This document shows, piece by piece, positions 11,293 through 24,172 of a stretch of 64,000 bases of DNA. The translations under genes and the position numbers were made by a program. The notes under the pieces were generated by a model. The model saw only the letters and a list, made by a program, of their open reading frames with translations. It was not told where the DNA came from and did no database searches. The stretch spans positions 19,986,230 through 20,050,229 of the forward strand of contig CM044317.1 in the NCBI GenBank assembly GCA_024291935.2. Reading direction: 5' to 3'. This stretch comes from Okapia johnstoni (taxonomy: Eukaryota; Chordata; Mammalia; Artiodactyla; Giraffidae). How positions within the stretch are numbered: the first letter of the stretch is position 1; every line of letters begins with the position of its first letter.

Positions 11293-11508
11293 TGTATGCT
11301 CAGTGGCTCAGTCGTGTCTGACTCACTGTGATCCCACGGATTATAGCCCACCAGGCTCCTCTGTCCATGGAGTTTTCCAGGCAAGCATACTGGAGTGGGT
11401 TACTATTTCCTTCTCCAGGGGATCTTCCCGACCCAGGGATCAAACCTGCATCTCTTGCATCTCCTACACTGGCAGGCAGCTTCTTTACCACTGTGCCATG
11501 TGGGAAGC
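11293..11508 (-). mobile_element. Bov-tA: Bov-tA SINE, minus strand
   Basis: Reverse complement of the composite SINE: a Bov-A part (cagtcgtgtctgactcactg, ggcaagcatactggagtggg) followed by the tRNA-Glu-derived head ending in ctggcaggcagcttctttacc and gggaagcc. Open frames on both strands across this interval are SINE shadows. Confidence 0.93.
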
Positions 11509-13270
11509 CTTCCTCCTTCCTTTAGTAATTAGCTTCTTTTTCTTCCTCCTGTGTTGAATGATCTATTTCATGGATAATATGTCTTCCTCTTTGCTGAGTA
11601 TCTGTTCCAGTAGCTGGACAGGAAGAGCTGTATGAGACGTAAAAATTTTTTGAGAACTTGCCCATATAAAGATGAATTTATGTGACATTTACATTAGTTT
11701 TTTCTTGATATAAAATTCTTAATCAAATTTTCTTTTGGTGTTTTTAAAGTCATTGTTCCATTATCTTCTAGATTCAATGCATTGTTGAAAATCTAGTGTC
11801 AATCTGATGCTCAGTCCTTTTTGGGATACCTAGTTTCTCTCCTTCTCCTTAACTGTATTCAGATACTGTATGATGACAGAAGTCTTTTCTTATTCACTGT
11901 GCTGGGCACACAATGGATCCTTTCAATGTGAAAGTATATTATGTATTACTCCTTTGACAATTATCCACCCCCTACTATCATTTTATTTATGATTTATTTT
12001 TGAAATTTCTACTAATCAAATATTGTGCCTTCTTGATTGCTCCTATAAATTCTTCTTTCCCTAATTTCCATCTCTATATTTTAGCCCTACTTTCTGGGAG
12101 TATTGATTAATTTTTGCAATCCATTCTTCTACAGATCTCTTTGAAATTTTCACCACCATGTTTTTACTTTCTAAAAGTTCTTTCTTATTTTCATTACTTT
12201 TTTTTTTACAGTATTTTCTTCTCAATTAATGGAAACAATATCTTCTGTGAGAATGATCAATTATAGGTTTTCAGATGACAGTAGATTCCTGGTTTTTTTC
12301 CTATTTATTCTTCTAAAATTTTTTTGTTTATTTTAGTTTATTTCATGTTGGAAGCTTTTCTCAAGTGTCCAGCACACTTGGTTTTTCACTCATATTTAAG
12401 AATTGGGTACTACAGATTTAACAACTGCTTTTCTGTGTGGTGAGTAGGAATGACATGCTTTTGCAAGGGTGCCACTAAAGTAGACATATCTATTGGTCTT
12501 TTTAGCTAGTAAAGAAAAGCTGGAGGTCATAAACTTGGTAGGCAGTACTCTGGGAACAGGGTGGGAGAAGACAACGTGGCAGAGCAATTAATGTCACTTT
12601 TGTAGACTTTATTTAACCCTTTGTGTTTTTAGCAGTTGACTCCTCCTCTTCAGTTTTCCAGGCGCTATATACTGTTATATTAAGTTTGGAGTCTTTTTTT
12701 CTTCTTTGTTTTTATTTGTTTGGGTCTTGGTTTTGCTTTATTTTTTAGATAAAATACACAGCTTGTCTTGTAATCCAGCTGTAAAAAGTTTAAAGTTATG
12801 TCATTTTAATGCACAGCAGTTGTAGAGATGGGAACATGGTTGAATGGACAAACCCACTGATTTTGTACCTGAATGATGCTGTCATGAAGCTACGATGATA
12901 TGGAGTCAAACTATTAATAATAAGAAAAATATTTTTTTGGAAAACGGTACTTACTGTTTTTCACTATAATAAACCCCAGAGGAGGAGGTGGATGATATAA
13001 ATATGAAAGCTTTCTGATGACACTAGTTTAAATGGATGAGAGATATAGTAGTCACAAGGGATCTTCCCAACAAAGACTTACTACAATCCAGCAACCGAAC
13101 TGTGGTCTTTGGCTCTATTTAATAATGTAATTATTTCCTCACTGAGGTGAAAGTATCCAGTTGAGAAGTGGGAGAAAAAAAAAAGAGACATACAATGAAA
13201 TATTATTTTTTCCTCTGAATACTGACTTTATGATGAATTTTTTAAACTGTGTGTTTGTATTTTGTCTTTT
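11509..13270. other. Unassigned AT-rich DNA
   Basis: Very AT-rich with many T-runs (12160-12330, 12690-12760). It could include old L1 antisense sequence, but I cannot assign it. No gene. Confidence 0.35.
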
Positions 13271-13397
13271 TGTGTATTTTTTTTTTTTGATCATGCCACA
13301 TAGCTTGTGGAAACTTAGTTCTCTGATCAGGAATCAAACTTGGGCGCTTGGCAGTTAAAGTGCTGAGTCTTAACCACTGGACCACCAGGGAATTCTC
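13271..13397 (-). mobile_element. tRNA-derived ruminant SINE (CHR type), minus strand
   Basis: A poly(T) run (13278-13288), then gatcatgccacatagcttgt, a body with gttctctgatcagg and the head complement cttaaccactggaccaccag. This is the reverse strand of a tRNA-Glu-derived cetartiodactyl SINE of the CHR class. Confidence 0.8.
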
Positions 13398-14060
13398 TTT
13401 AAAATTGTTTTATTGCACTAATTAGATTAGATTTAGATTACACTGAGTGTACAATTCAATGAACTTTTCATGTGTGTATACCTGTGGAACCAATATCCTG
13501 TTAAGACAGAAAATATTCCCAGAATTCCAGAAATTTGTCATGTGTTCTTTTCTAGTCAAATATTCATTCAGGAGTAATTACTGTACTGATCTCTAAACCT
13601 ATACTTAGCTTTGCTTATTCATGGACTTCATAACAATATAATCACAGTTTGTACTCTTATTTCTGGCTGCGTTCATTTTTGCATTATATATATGAAGTTG
13701 ATCTATGTTATTGTGTGTATCTGGAATTTCTTCTTCTTGTTTTTTTTCTTTCTATTTAATGTTCCATTATATGCATTTTCCACAATTTATTTCCATTCCT
13801 ATTGAATGTTCTTACTGTTTCCAGTGAGGTTACTATGAATAAAGCTCCTATAAATACTGTTGCACATGTGTCTTTGTGGGTACATGCATTCATTCTCTTG
13901 AGCATATCTATAATAGTAGCATTGCTGAGTCATAGGTTAGGTATATGTTAATTTTGGTAGGTACTGCCAAACCATATTCCAAATATAATTGAGGTTGTTC
14001 ATTCTCATCAACAGTGTAAGAAAGTTTCAGTTACTCCACATCTTCTCTAATAGCTCTTGA
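13398..14060 (-). mobile_element. L1M: Old L1M-type LINE fragment, minus strand
   Basis: Antisense 3'-region landmarks of old L1: tgaataaagctcctataaa, gtagcattgctgagtcatagg, actgccaaaccatattcc, catcaacagtgtaag and ctccacatcttc. The left part, 13398-13800, is more diverged. Coding capacity is gone. Confidence 0.65.
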
Positions 14061-16190
14061 AATATATATATATTTATTCATATGTTCCAAAATTATCCTA
14101 TCAATTGATTTTGTTCCATCATATTTAAATTAAAACCAATTCACTGAAATGTCCTGATTGCAATGATTAGCTTAGGATGAGTTTGCCATAATAGTACCTA
14201 CCATCCACTCTCTAATAGCTAGAGTTGCATACAAGACTTCCTATTAATGAATGACTTTTGGGACTTTTTTAGTTTGGCACTTTCTACACCCTGTGTTACT
14301 GTTAATTCCCTGAAGTGTCCTTCAACACTTTCACTTTATGCTTTTCATAGAAGAACCTTTTCAGACTGAATCACAATCATCAAATCTCAATTACTGTTTC
14401 TCAACAAGCAGGTTCTTATTTCTTGGTCACCAAGCTGATTTTTTAAATTGATTCAATTACTTGAAAGAATATGGAAGAAACTGTGATATATCTACCAAAT
14501 GAGAAAATATAGATCAGGTACCAAGAGTCCCATAACACTCAATAGGCTTTTTTTTTAATACCAAAGGGGAATTATTCCTGTAAGAAGAATTCTGTGGAAT
14601 GAAGATCTTGTCTATTATCTGGAGGAGATTATTCCATGTTTCAACTGACTTCTTTCCATTGCTCCTCTTTCCCACTTTACATGTAAAACTGCAAACTTGA
14701 ATTTAATTCCAATAAACTGATTCTTAACTTCTCATTCAGATTGAATGAGCTCATGAAGAGGGGCAACTACTTGGTTTAACTTAAAATTTTAACACAAGAT
14801 TTAGAAAATTCTGTTATAGGTGAGCTGCTCTTTTTTAAAAGTATATTGTATTAACATGTTACACATGTCCAAAAATGGTCACATAAGTCATTCTTGAACC
14901 TTTATGAGTAACTATAAATAATAAAAGGAAAATCTTGCAGCAATATCAAAGGGTCACAAGAAATGGGCTTGCTTGTGTCTTTACAAGGGGTCAACTAACT
15001 CAAAAAATATGTAACTAGATTCAGTTTGTGATCCTAGCTTTTAAGTTTGGCAATTTGATTTTGTCAGCACACAGAGAATAAATTTACCTCTTATGTCTAA
15101 TTCATTCTAAATCAAACTCACATAAGACTTGTTCAAAAACCAGAATTATAATTTATGAATTAAAAATGAGAAGCATTTCGATTTTAGTGCTTAGAACACA
15201 TCAGGATTTTCAGTGCATTTTCCCCCAGTAGACATAAAAGATAATCATGAAGCTGTCTCATGAGCAAGGGAGTTATGGTTAAAATGTTTCAGTAGCGTCA
15301 GACTCTGGTAATTCAGTGCCTACACTTCCACCTGGAAAATAGTGAAGGATACTTTGTCCAGGGTACCCCTTCCTCTAGTTGTGCAAATTAAAAAATCCAC
15401 CCTTCTTAGGGTAAGCAGCAAAACATTTATTCAAGAGCATTAATTAGTTTATGGAATCTTGAAAGGGTCAGAGACTTGGAGTCTATGAACCAGGGGCAAC
15501 ACCAAATCACATGTGCAAGAGTCCTGATGACGTCATGGCTTCAGACCACACTGAGCACAGACACTGCTACTCATACTGGGCATGTGAATCTTACCTACTG
15601 ATTCCCGAGAAAACAAAGCAACTCCACTGCTTTTCACACCAGAAAATGAAACCTGCTTTGAGCACCTGCTTCCTCATGTTACTTTCTTCTGATGCAAGCT
15701 TTCACTAAGATGCATTTAATTGGCAAAGCCAAGGTCACATGACTGCTGCAAAGAAGACTGAGAGAGTGAACTGTGGCTTATTCCTTGGGTAGATGAGAAT
15801 CGGGATGTGGGAAGTTCCCAAAGATCAGCAGGTTTTCGGTAGAAGTTGAGTTAGTCACAAAACATGACAAGTACCTGTAGAGGACATTGCCAAAGTTTGG
15901 TTAATTCTGCAACTCTTTCCTCTGATGTCCAGAAATTTATTCTTTCCATCAGGGAGGCGGTTATGAATATGGCTGTATAAACATACAAATTTTGATGAAT
16001 TTTGGATTTAAGATTGGTGCACTTTATATATGTTACAGCTTAATTTTAGAATGACAAATGATAAGCAAAGAAAAGATATGCGTTAATATATAAGGACTGG
16101 ATGTCATTTCACCATGATTCTTCATTAATTTATTCCCTAAGTATTTAATATTTCTTTTTCCATATTTTTCTAATTATACAAGCAAAGTAA
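14061..16190. other. Unassigned AT-rich DNA
   Basis: No repeat or gene recognised. A 65-codon open frame at 15511-15708 (plus) has no identifiable domain and is of a length common by chance here. Confidence 0.35.
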
Positions 16191-16530
16191 GCCTTGGTAC
16201 ACCTTTGGGTGCATGGCTTATTCCATGGGAGACATTATTAGAAGTGAAATCACTGGTGAGACATGATGAATATTTTTAATATCTTAGTGCATATTGCTGA
16301 ATTATCAGAAAAGTTGCACCATTATACCTGCCACTATCAATACCTGGGTGTATTTTTTTCATCCCCCTCAGCAGTTTTATGAGTTACCACTTAGCCTATC
16401 TTTATAAAATTAATTGACAAAAAAGTTTTCTTGTTTTAATCTGTACTTTGATAACCAGTGCTGTAAACATCTTTGAATGAATATGAAAGTGTTTTCTTTA
16501 CTGTCAATACATGCTACACAGAAAGCAGAG
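16191..16530 (-). mobile_element. L1M: Old L1M-type LINE fragment, minus strand
   Basis: A diverged antisense L1M 3' region: gcatattgctgaattatcag, gttgcaccattatacctgcc, then a sequence resembling the caccagcaatg segment and its downstream tract. Weaker than the copy at 13398. Confidence 0.5.
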
Positions 16531-19182
16531 TACAGTCACACTTAGGTCATTCATTCTATTCTCATGAGATGGTTTATATAAATCTTAATAAGAGAAAGAA
16601 AGGAATAGTGCAATCTATTCTTTAGGCTTCATTGTATCATAAAAATGTGTAAGTCTGTGCAATTTTATATCACTGTTAGCGAACTGATGAAACCTATTTC
16701 CAGAGCCTCAAAAAACAAAACAAAACAAAATAAAAAATGGAAAGTTGTGTTTCATGACATCATTGTCTCTTTTGGTCCTTTAAGAGGGAAGCAGGTCCCT
16801 CTGGAGGAGAAACTGTGACCGCAGTCTCACATAACATAGAAGAATAAAGCCCCAGATTTCCTTAGGCATTTAACAGAATTTCAGGAAAAAGTTACCATCA
16901 ACAGAGGGCTGTGAAATCGATTCAAGTGATATTTTATTTTAACTTAATATTGTATTGGGGAGAAAATCAAATAACTTTATTGAATAACGCTTCAAACTAA
17001 TGTCTGTCTCAGAGTTCTTACCCTTTCATCTAATCGTCTGTAAAAAAAAAAAAAAAGAATTAATTTGGGGCTTGGAAAAAAAAAGACAATTTTTGGTATT
17101 TGAACAAAAATAAAAATTCCTGAAACATCTATTCTCACCTGTAAATTTTTCCTAAAACTTTACTTTCATTTTTCAAAAAAAGTCACACAAATTTTAATTG
17201 TTGTAGAGTTATAACATTAATCGAGATGGATTTTTACCTTTAGAATAGCGAATCTTTTGATCTGGCTAGAAAGTCAGTCTTCTCTCATATCTTCCTTAAG
17301 CTTTTGTAACTTTCTTCATATGAGACACACACATCTCTTTTTCCATTGCTTCAGAATTAGTTAACGGGATTAGGGCTCTATTGTAAATGGAAGTTTTTTC
17401 CATTATTTGCTTACCAGTTATTGCTGGTAGAGAGAAGTATTGACTTTTGCGCATTTTTCCTGAATCAGATGCTCTTTGAACTTCAATTATTTCAAAATCT
17501 TTCAATTGATTCACTTGGATTTTCCAGGACAATTTTAGATCTATTGACACTGAAGGCAAGTCATTCTACTGCAACAAGGTGACTTTGCCTCACCCAGTTC
17601 TGAGCCTTCCATCCTCATTTTTATAACAGTCTCATTTCAAAGCTGGTTGGCCCCACCCACAGTGAATACACATGTGCATGTACACACACACAAAATCTTG
17701 CCTAAACAATACCTAAGAGATTTATAACAGTACCAGGAATAGTCTTTATCCCCATGGGGCCAGCTTTAGGTAAAACTTGTCCCAGTAGCCCTGACACTGT
17801 CACCAAGGGCCTAGGTTCTCTGTCTCCCAACTCTGCAGTGTCTGTGTTACTCCACCCTGAGACGCCCATCCCATCTTCTATGAGCTCCAAGTTTTCTTCC
17901 TGTGGAAGCCAAAGCCTAGAGTAAGTTAAAGCAAATTAAAATTTAAAAACAAATAAATACCAATAATAAAAGACACAATATCAGTTTTGGAACTTACTTT
18001 CTTACATTATCCAAAGAAGAATGACAGACAAGGAGTTTTTTTTTTTTTTCTTCTAGAAACTTCTCCTTCATTTCTGCCTCAGCAAACATCTCATATCTAA
18101 TTCTGTCCACGGGTGTGACATGAATGTCCCTGATTCAGTCACTCTACTGAGACACACTGATAGATTCAAGACAGTCAAAAACCACCCCTGGAGACAGCAA
18201 TGAGGTCAAAACCACACCCATGATGACTGAGAACAGGCAGTAGTGGCCAAAGGAAAGTGAGGAACAAGGATGAATGTTGGGCAGCAAAGAACAGATATTC
18301 AGCACAGATAGTAGGTGCTAGCTACAAGCTGTTTCATCCCTGTACCCTACAAATCTATTCTTATCCAGTCCATGCTTGTCTTAAGGCTGTGTCCCTTACG
18401 AGAATTAAAGTCCTCAAATCAGTGCTCAACCAGCATGAATTCTTCATTACTATGATTTCAACCTGAACAGAACCACAGTAGCAGGATGTGTTTATGATTT
18501 CCCAATTCTGTCGCCCCTTTTCTGAGGAAGTGTAGGCAGAAAGCTTTACAACCAGAGGGTCTTTGGATTCACTGTCCACTGAAGCCTCAGACTGAAGCAC
18601 TATTTCTTGTTTGCCACAGTTCCCAAAGAGTCCGGGAGGGAGAGGACCAATAACTCAATGGAAAGCCACCACCTGCCACTGGAAAGCCGATTCACACTCA
18701 CCCTGCTGTTCCCCATGGGAATACTGCTTGTTGTAAAGAATAAATTTGCTTTTAAGTAAGAGTATGGTCTTGCTCATACTCACATTTGATTTCTACCTTT
18801 ACTTGGAGGATACCACCAGTTTCTTCCAGATGCAGCTACTTCTTCTGTGACCCAGGCCCCCACTCCCCTGGACTCTGCACCTTGCTCTCAGATTTGATCA
18901 TTTCCCACCAGGTAGAGTAGCTGATTCTGAACAGGCCTTCTCTCAGTATCCTTGCCTGATTTGTCTGTCTCCTCTACACTACGGCTGACAATGCTATAAA
19001 CATTCTATGTTCTCAAAAAATATCTTTAATGACTTGAGAATTTTATTCCCTTGGAAGAACTACATACTCCCTGAAGTGGAACAAAGCAAGCTGAGACTGT
19101 ACACATTTCCATGGAAAACAACCCGTATTAGTCATTTCTCAGTAAACTTCCTCTTAGATTTTAATATGCACACTTCATAAAA
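16531..19182. other. Unassigned DNA
   Basis: Non-assigned sequence with poly(A) at 17041-17056 and poly(T) near 18034-18050. An 87-codon open frame on the minus strand at 17296-17559 is discussed as a finding; I do not call it a gene. Confidence 0.35.
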
Positions 19183-19870
19183 CACATGTATCTTTTTTTA
19201 ACTTTTATCACTTTTTAAATTTATTGGGATATAGTTGCTTTACAATGCTGTGTTAGTTTCTGCTATACAATGGAGTGAATCAGCTATATGTGTGTGTATA
19301 TATCCCCTCCCTCTTTGACCTCCCTCCCACCCTCTCACCATCCCACCCACCTAGGTCATCACAAAGCACCAAGCTGTGTTCCCTCTGCTACACGGCAGCT
19401 TCCCACTAGCTAGTTATTTTCCACATGGTAGTGTATATATGCCTACAAAACCATAGCAAACAAGACAGTACTAGCACAAAAACAGAAATACAGATCAATG
19501 GAATAGGATAAAAAGCCCAGAGATAAAAATCATGTACCTTTGGTCACCTAATCTATGATAAAGGAGGCAAGAATATACAATGCAGAAAATGCAGTCTCTT
19601 CAACAAATGGTGCTGGGAAAACTGGACAGCTACATGCAAAAGAATAAAATTAGAACAAGCCTTAACACCATACACAAAAATAAACTCAAAATGAATTAAA
19701 GATCTAAATGTAAGACAGGACACTATAAAACTCTTAGAGGAAAATGGAGGAAAAACACTCTTTGACATAAATCACAGGAAGATCTTTTTTGACCCACCTC
19801 CTAGAATAATGAAAATAAAACAAAAATAAACAAATGGTACCCAATTAAACTTAAAATCACATGTATCTTT
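19183..19870 (-). mobile_element. L1: L1 insertion with inverted 5' segment and 13-bp TSD
   Basis: The left segment, about 19196-19440, is the minus-strand L1 3' UTR (tattgggatatagttgcttt, gctgtgttagtttctgctat, gcttcccactagctagttat). From about 19441 to 19857 the sequence is plus-strand L1 ORF2 C-terminal DNA (gcacaaaaacagaaatacag, acaaatggtgctgggaaaac, aggaagatcttttttgac, cccacctcctagaa). Strand switch plus internal loss is the twin-priming signature. The whole unit is bracketed by cacatgtatcttt at 19183-19195 and 19858-19870, identical over 13 bp, which shows it is one insertion event. Confidence 0.92.
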
Positions 19871-19960
19871 AAATACAATATTTTCCTGTCAATAATGATA
19901 AAGGGAAAAATTCATGTCACCAAACCTCAGTGCAACATTATTAAGAACCTGATGTGCAGA

Positions 19961-20182
19961 TAAAAGTCTTAGTAAAAGTGAAGATGAAAGTGTTAGTGGC
20001 TCAGTCACACTTGACTCTTTGTGACCCCATGGACTGTAGTCCACCAGGCTCCTCTATCCATGGAATTCTCCAGCCAGAAATACTGGAGTGGGTAGCCATT
20101 CCCTTCTTCAGAAGATGGAATCTGGGTTTCAGGCAGGCAGATTCTTTACCATCTGAGCCACCAGGGACGCCCTAAAATCTTA
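19961..20182 (-). mobile_element. Bov-tA: Bov-tA SINE, minus strand, with TSD
   Basis: Bov-A part (gactctttgtgaccccatgg, tactggagtgggtagccatt) then the tRNA head complement (gattctttaccatctgagcc, accagggacgccc). Flanked by taaaagtctta at 19961-19971 and taaaatctta at 20173-20182, a near-perfect duplication with one indel. The SINE proper is about 19972-20172. Confidence 0.92.
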
Positions 20183-21600
20183 AGTTACATTCAAAATACA
20201 GCATCACACAAAGTACAAAAGGTGTGGGCCTATCCCGGCTGTTGCTGGTGTAAGAAAACGGACCCTAAGAGTGGGCTGTAGCACGAGGGATCCTGCTGAT
20301 GCAATGACAGAGATTATCCTGGAACACATTGGTGATATGACAAGACTCTGGTGAAAAACTTTAAAAAAAAAAATACAAAGTTGGTTGTTTTTGGTGTTTC
20401 TGCATCCAACAGCCTCAACCAGCTCCCTGAAGATTGATCAGTCTTTAGAGAAGTCCAGAACTTCAAAACTGTTCCTCTGATTCTGATAGTTGCCTGAAAT
20501 TGCCCTTTTTTCACCCAGTCATGCCAACTCCTTACATCACCTCTTTCCATAATCCTTGACAAACAATGGCTTCAACCCTTCTCCCCAATTCCATTCTCAA
20601 TATTTTTCAGCCTACAAATGGCAAATAATTCATTACAAGAAATGAACTTTTTATTGTAAATTTTTATTAGCTTTTCCCCCTAACAGCTATATTTATTGCT
20701 ATGTATCCATTTCTATGCCCTATCGTAAACACAATATTTATGACATGGAATAAAAACTGTACATGTTACTGCATAAAATACATTATTAATAGTCTTACTA
20801 AGTGTTTGCTGATCAGGAAGGAATGGTTAATCTTTTTACTTTCCAACTTGTCAGCTACTTCTGCCTAGACCTTTTACTGGGTTGTAGTTATATTTGAGGA
20901 AATTGGTTGGTTGTTGTGTGTTGACATGTAACAGATTATAATTTTTCTCCTTTAAATGGTGAGTCATACAATTTGGTTAGCATTTTCATGAAAAATATCT
21001 TATTTTCAGGAACAGATTCTTATCATTATCATTTCATTTCTGGACACAATTATGTTATAATATTATTCTGGACATAATTTTTCAGCATTTTTGAAGTTTC
21101 TACTGTACTCAAAGCACTAGGCTAAGTAATACAGAGAAATCAAGGTGATCATTATGTGATTCTTTCACCGTCAAACAGTCCCAGAATAGTAGGGGAGACA
21201 GACATCTATTCATCAAATGACAATACATGTCTAATTGTGGGAAGCAACAAAACTGAGGCAGAAACAAAGCTCTGTGTAAGCAGAGAGATGCATTTATTCC
21301 AATCAGAACAAAAGATAGAGATTTGACAATAAAGCTTAGAACTATCAAGTTAAAAAAAAAAGAGCTTACAAGCATTAACAAATGTGCTTGTGCATATTCA
21401 TCACAGCACGAGGACACTAGAGAGAATGACAAATATGTCCAGATTCTCACTTATCCCCTCAGCAGCAGGGATGAGGTACAATTTTGCAATGTTGGTGAAA
21501 GGGAAGTCTATTAAGAAAACAAATAGGGTAAGCAAGAATATAAATGAAATATCTACTTCCTAAGCAAATAAGTGCTTGGATTGTTTTAAAATTACACATT
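20183..21600. other. Unassigned DNA with a possible MIR-like stretch
   Basis: No gene recognised. The part near 21095-21240 (aaagcactaggctaagtaat, taggggagacagacat) resembles a decayed MIR-class sequence. An open frame on the minus strand at 21109-21450 has no known domain. Confidence 0.35.
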
Positions 21601-21720
21601 AGTCATATGACCTTGAGCACTTAACTCTGTTGGCTTCATTTTTCACATCTGTAAAACTGGGACATGAATTAAATGATTTGTTATGATGTCTCATAAGGTA
21701 AAAATGCTATAATTATATCA
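21601..21720 (-). repeat. MIR: MIR SINE, minus strand
   Basis: Antisense MIR core: gaccttgagcacttaactct, tcacatctgtaaaactggg, followed by a gaattaaatga-type segment. Confidence 0.7.
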
Positions 21721-21734
21721 TTCACACACAATTC

Positions 21735-21850
21735 AAATTTTTATTAAGTGTCTGCCATGTATACAGTGCCATATGCACTGGAAAATATTGAATAAACATA
21801 ATGCACAATACATAATGCACAATGACTTCAGAAACTTATAATCTTTTTGG
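21735..21850 (+). repeat. MIR: MIR-class fragment, plus strand
   Basis: ttttattaagtgtctgccat and gtgccatatgcactgg match the start of the MIR core in the forward direction, next to but opposite in orientation to the preceding MIR. Confidence 0.5.
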
Positions 21851-23965
21851 AGAAGTCCATCAGTGTCAGGATCCATGTGCCCAAGTGCCAAAAGACAGAG
21901 TCTAAATAATACACAATTTGGGAATTGAGAGAACAAGAGGATGTTGGAACCTTAGGAAGCATCCTGGGGAGGAAAAAAAGGACTTAAAATATTTCACAAA
22001 AGAAATTAGTATTTGAGGATAAAATACTTAAGAGGAAGAAGACACCCAAATCCCCTAAGGTACCCCCAAAGGGAGCATACAGGAATCCTTAGAGCTCCAG
22101 ATCGGTTTCTGGAAAATACTACCTTAAAAATTACTCACTAAAAGTAAATATCTAGGCTATGTTTCAGTGCAATTAGCAAGGACTGGTTCTCAAGTCCTTT
22201 ATAATATGTTAACTTACACTTTGTTTTCTGTGAGTACTGTTCTTAGTTTTATGGGATCATCAATTTAACCTTTGAAAGTAAATCTACAGTCTGAAGAATG
22301 GCAATAATGATGAAAACCTTATAATACCTTATACCTTATTCCTAGTGTGTATTATTAATGATGGTAGGGTCTGTTCAATGATTCATACACCTTCCTCCTT
22401 GAATGTTCAAGTCTGCTATTAACTCATTGTTACAGGCATTGTCACTGGGCTTACTATTCTATGAAGTGTAATGGTCTTCTGATTATTACATTGTAGCATG
22501 TGAATAAAGCACTCCATCATTTCATACATAGTCTTGAATGAGGCTATATTACTATTTAAGATTTATCAGGAAATGAGGATGAAATTTTAATATCAGAGAT
22601 GCTTCAGTTAAACACAGTGACTTGTTCCTAACACAGTAATCACAGATTAGATATTCATTGTACATAACAAGTTGGGAAAACTGAAAAAAACTGAAGTGAC
22701 TTAGGACGCATGCACTCAGTACTGTATTTTCTTCACTCACTGCCTTCATGACCTTCCTCTGTCAACCTTCCTAATGAACTGCGTAGACTTATGACTATTT
22801 ATTTCCTGTCAGTCTGTCTTTTCTTCTAACTTCACAAACCAGCATCATTATAAATACCTCTGGAAATTGTAAAATAAGGTGGATTTTTATCAATTTATAA
22901 GGAGTCTGAGAGCACTCAGCTGTTCATGTAAACATATTACCAAGTACTATATAGATTCAGTGAAGTTGAACAAATTCTACCTTGAGGGAATATGAACCAT
23001 GAGGAAGGCCTGGCTAATGGCTGGGTCACACTAAATATCATGACAGTTTCCCTTTGAGTTCTAAATTTAAATTAAGACTTGTTCCTGATTTTTAATCTCC
23101 AAACCATGAATTCACCTGTGAGAGGCTAAGTGGAAATGAAAACCAAGATTTCAGAGGGAGCATCAGCTATAGTCCTATTCTAGAGCCCTTGCGACAAAGA
23201 CATTTAAAACTTCAATACATCAAGTCCTGAATATCATCCTTTGCCATAACGTCTAAGGAGGCTGTGTCTCATAATTTCTAATTTGACAGGAAACACCAAA
23301 ATCCCTTTTCCTGGATCAAGAGACAAGCTTAAGGATAAGAAAGAAATTTGGAAACTAGGTGCCATTTATCTGGACTCTAGAAGCATTGTCAATTAACAAA
23401 TAGCTTCAATGACATGTGAAGTGGAGGGATGCCTGAAAAACAAGGAAACTGTGTGCTTTTGTAAATTGAAAAGGCAAGGTTTTTCATTTCATAAAAGGTA
23501 TGACTAAAATCTGCTAAAAGGAGGAATTACACATTTCTTATGAAAACTAGACTTGGATGATTTTTGAGAAAAAAAAATTAATCCTCATGGTCACCACACT
23601 GTTTATGCCAAAAACTTGAGGAGAAAATCAAATCACAGCTCTGTTACTGGGCAAAGATAGAACAAGAGCTGAAGCAACTTTTCATTCTCTCAACCCCACC
23701 TTCCCCAGGACCAGTGGGCCCCCTTCAGCTACAAGGAGACTTTTAGAGCAGAGGAAGCTCCACTGACATCCAGCCAAGATACCTGGGGATGAGACTGGAA
23801 AGGCACACGGTACTGAGGAAGGTCTCTGAACCCTTCGGTGTGGAGATGCAAAGGGTTAAAGACAGCTGCATGGGAGGAGTTAGAACACTGTAGGGATTGC
23901 CAAGGAGAAGGCTAAGCCCTGTCGAAGCAATCTCAAAGGAAGATTTACCAAAGGAGCCCCTGTCA
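21851..23965. other. Unassigned AT-rich DNA
   Basis: No repeat family or gene identified. Open frames here are under 80 codons and lack domains. Confidence 0.35.
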
Positions 23966-24172
23966 TATGTGTTGTGCTGTGCTTAGCTGCTCAGTTGTGT
24001 CGGACTCTGTGAGCCCCTTGGACTGTAGTCCGCCAGGCTCCTCTGTCCATGAGATTCTCCAGGCAAGAATATTGGAGTGGGTTGCTGTGCCCTCCTCCAG
24101 GGGATCTTGCCAACCCAGGTCTCCTACATTGCAGGCAGAGTCTTTACTGTCTGAGCCACCAGGGAAGCCACG
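23966..24172 (-). mobile_element. Bov-tA: Bov-tA SINE, minus strand
   Basis: Bov-A part (cagttgtgtcggactctgtg, ggcaagaatattggagtggg) then the tRNA-head complement (tctgagccaccagggaagcc). Frames of about 79 codons on both strands coincide with the SINE and are shadows. Confidence 0.93.
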
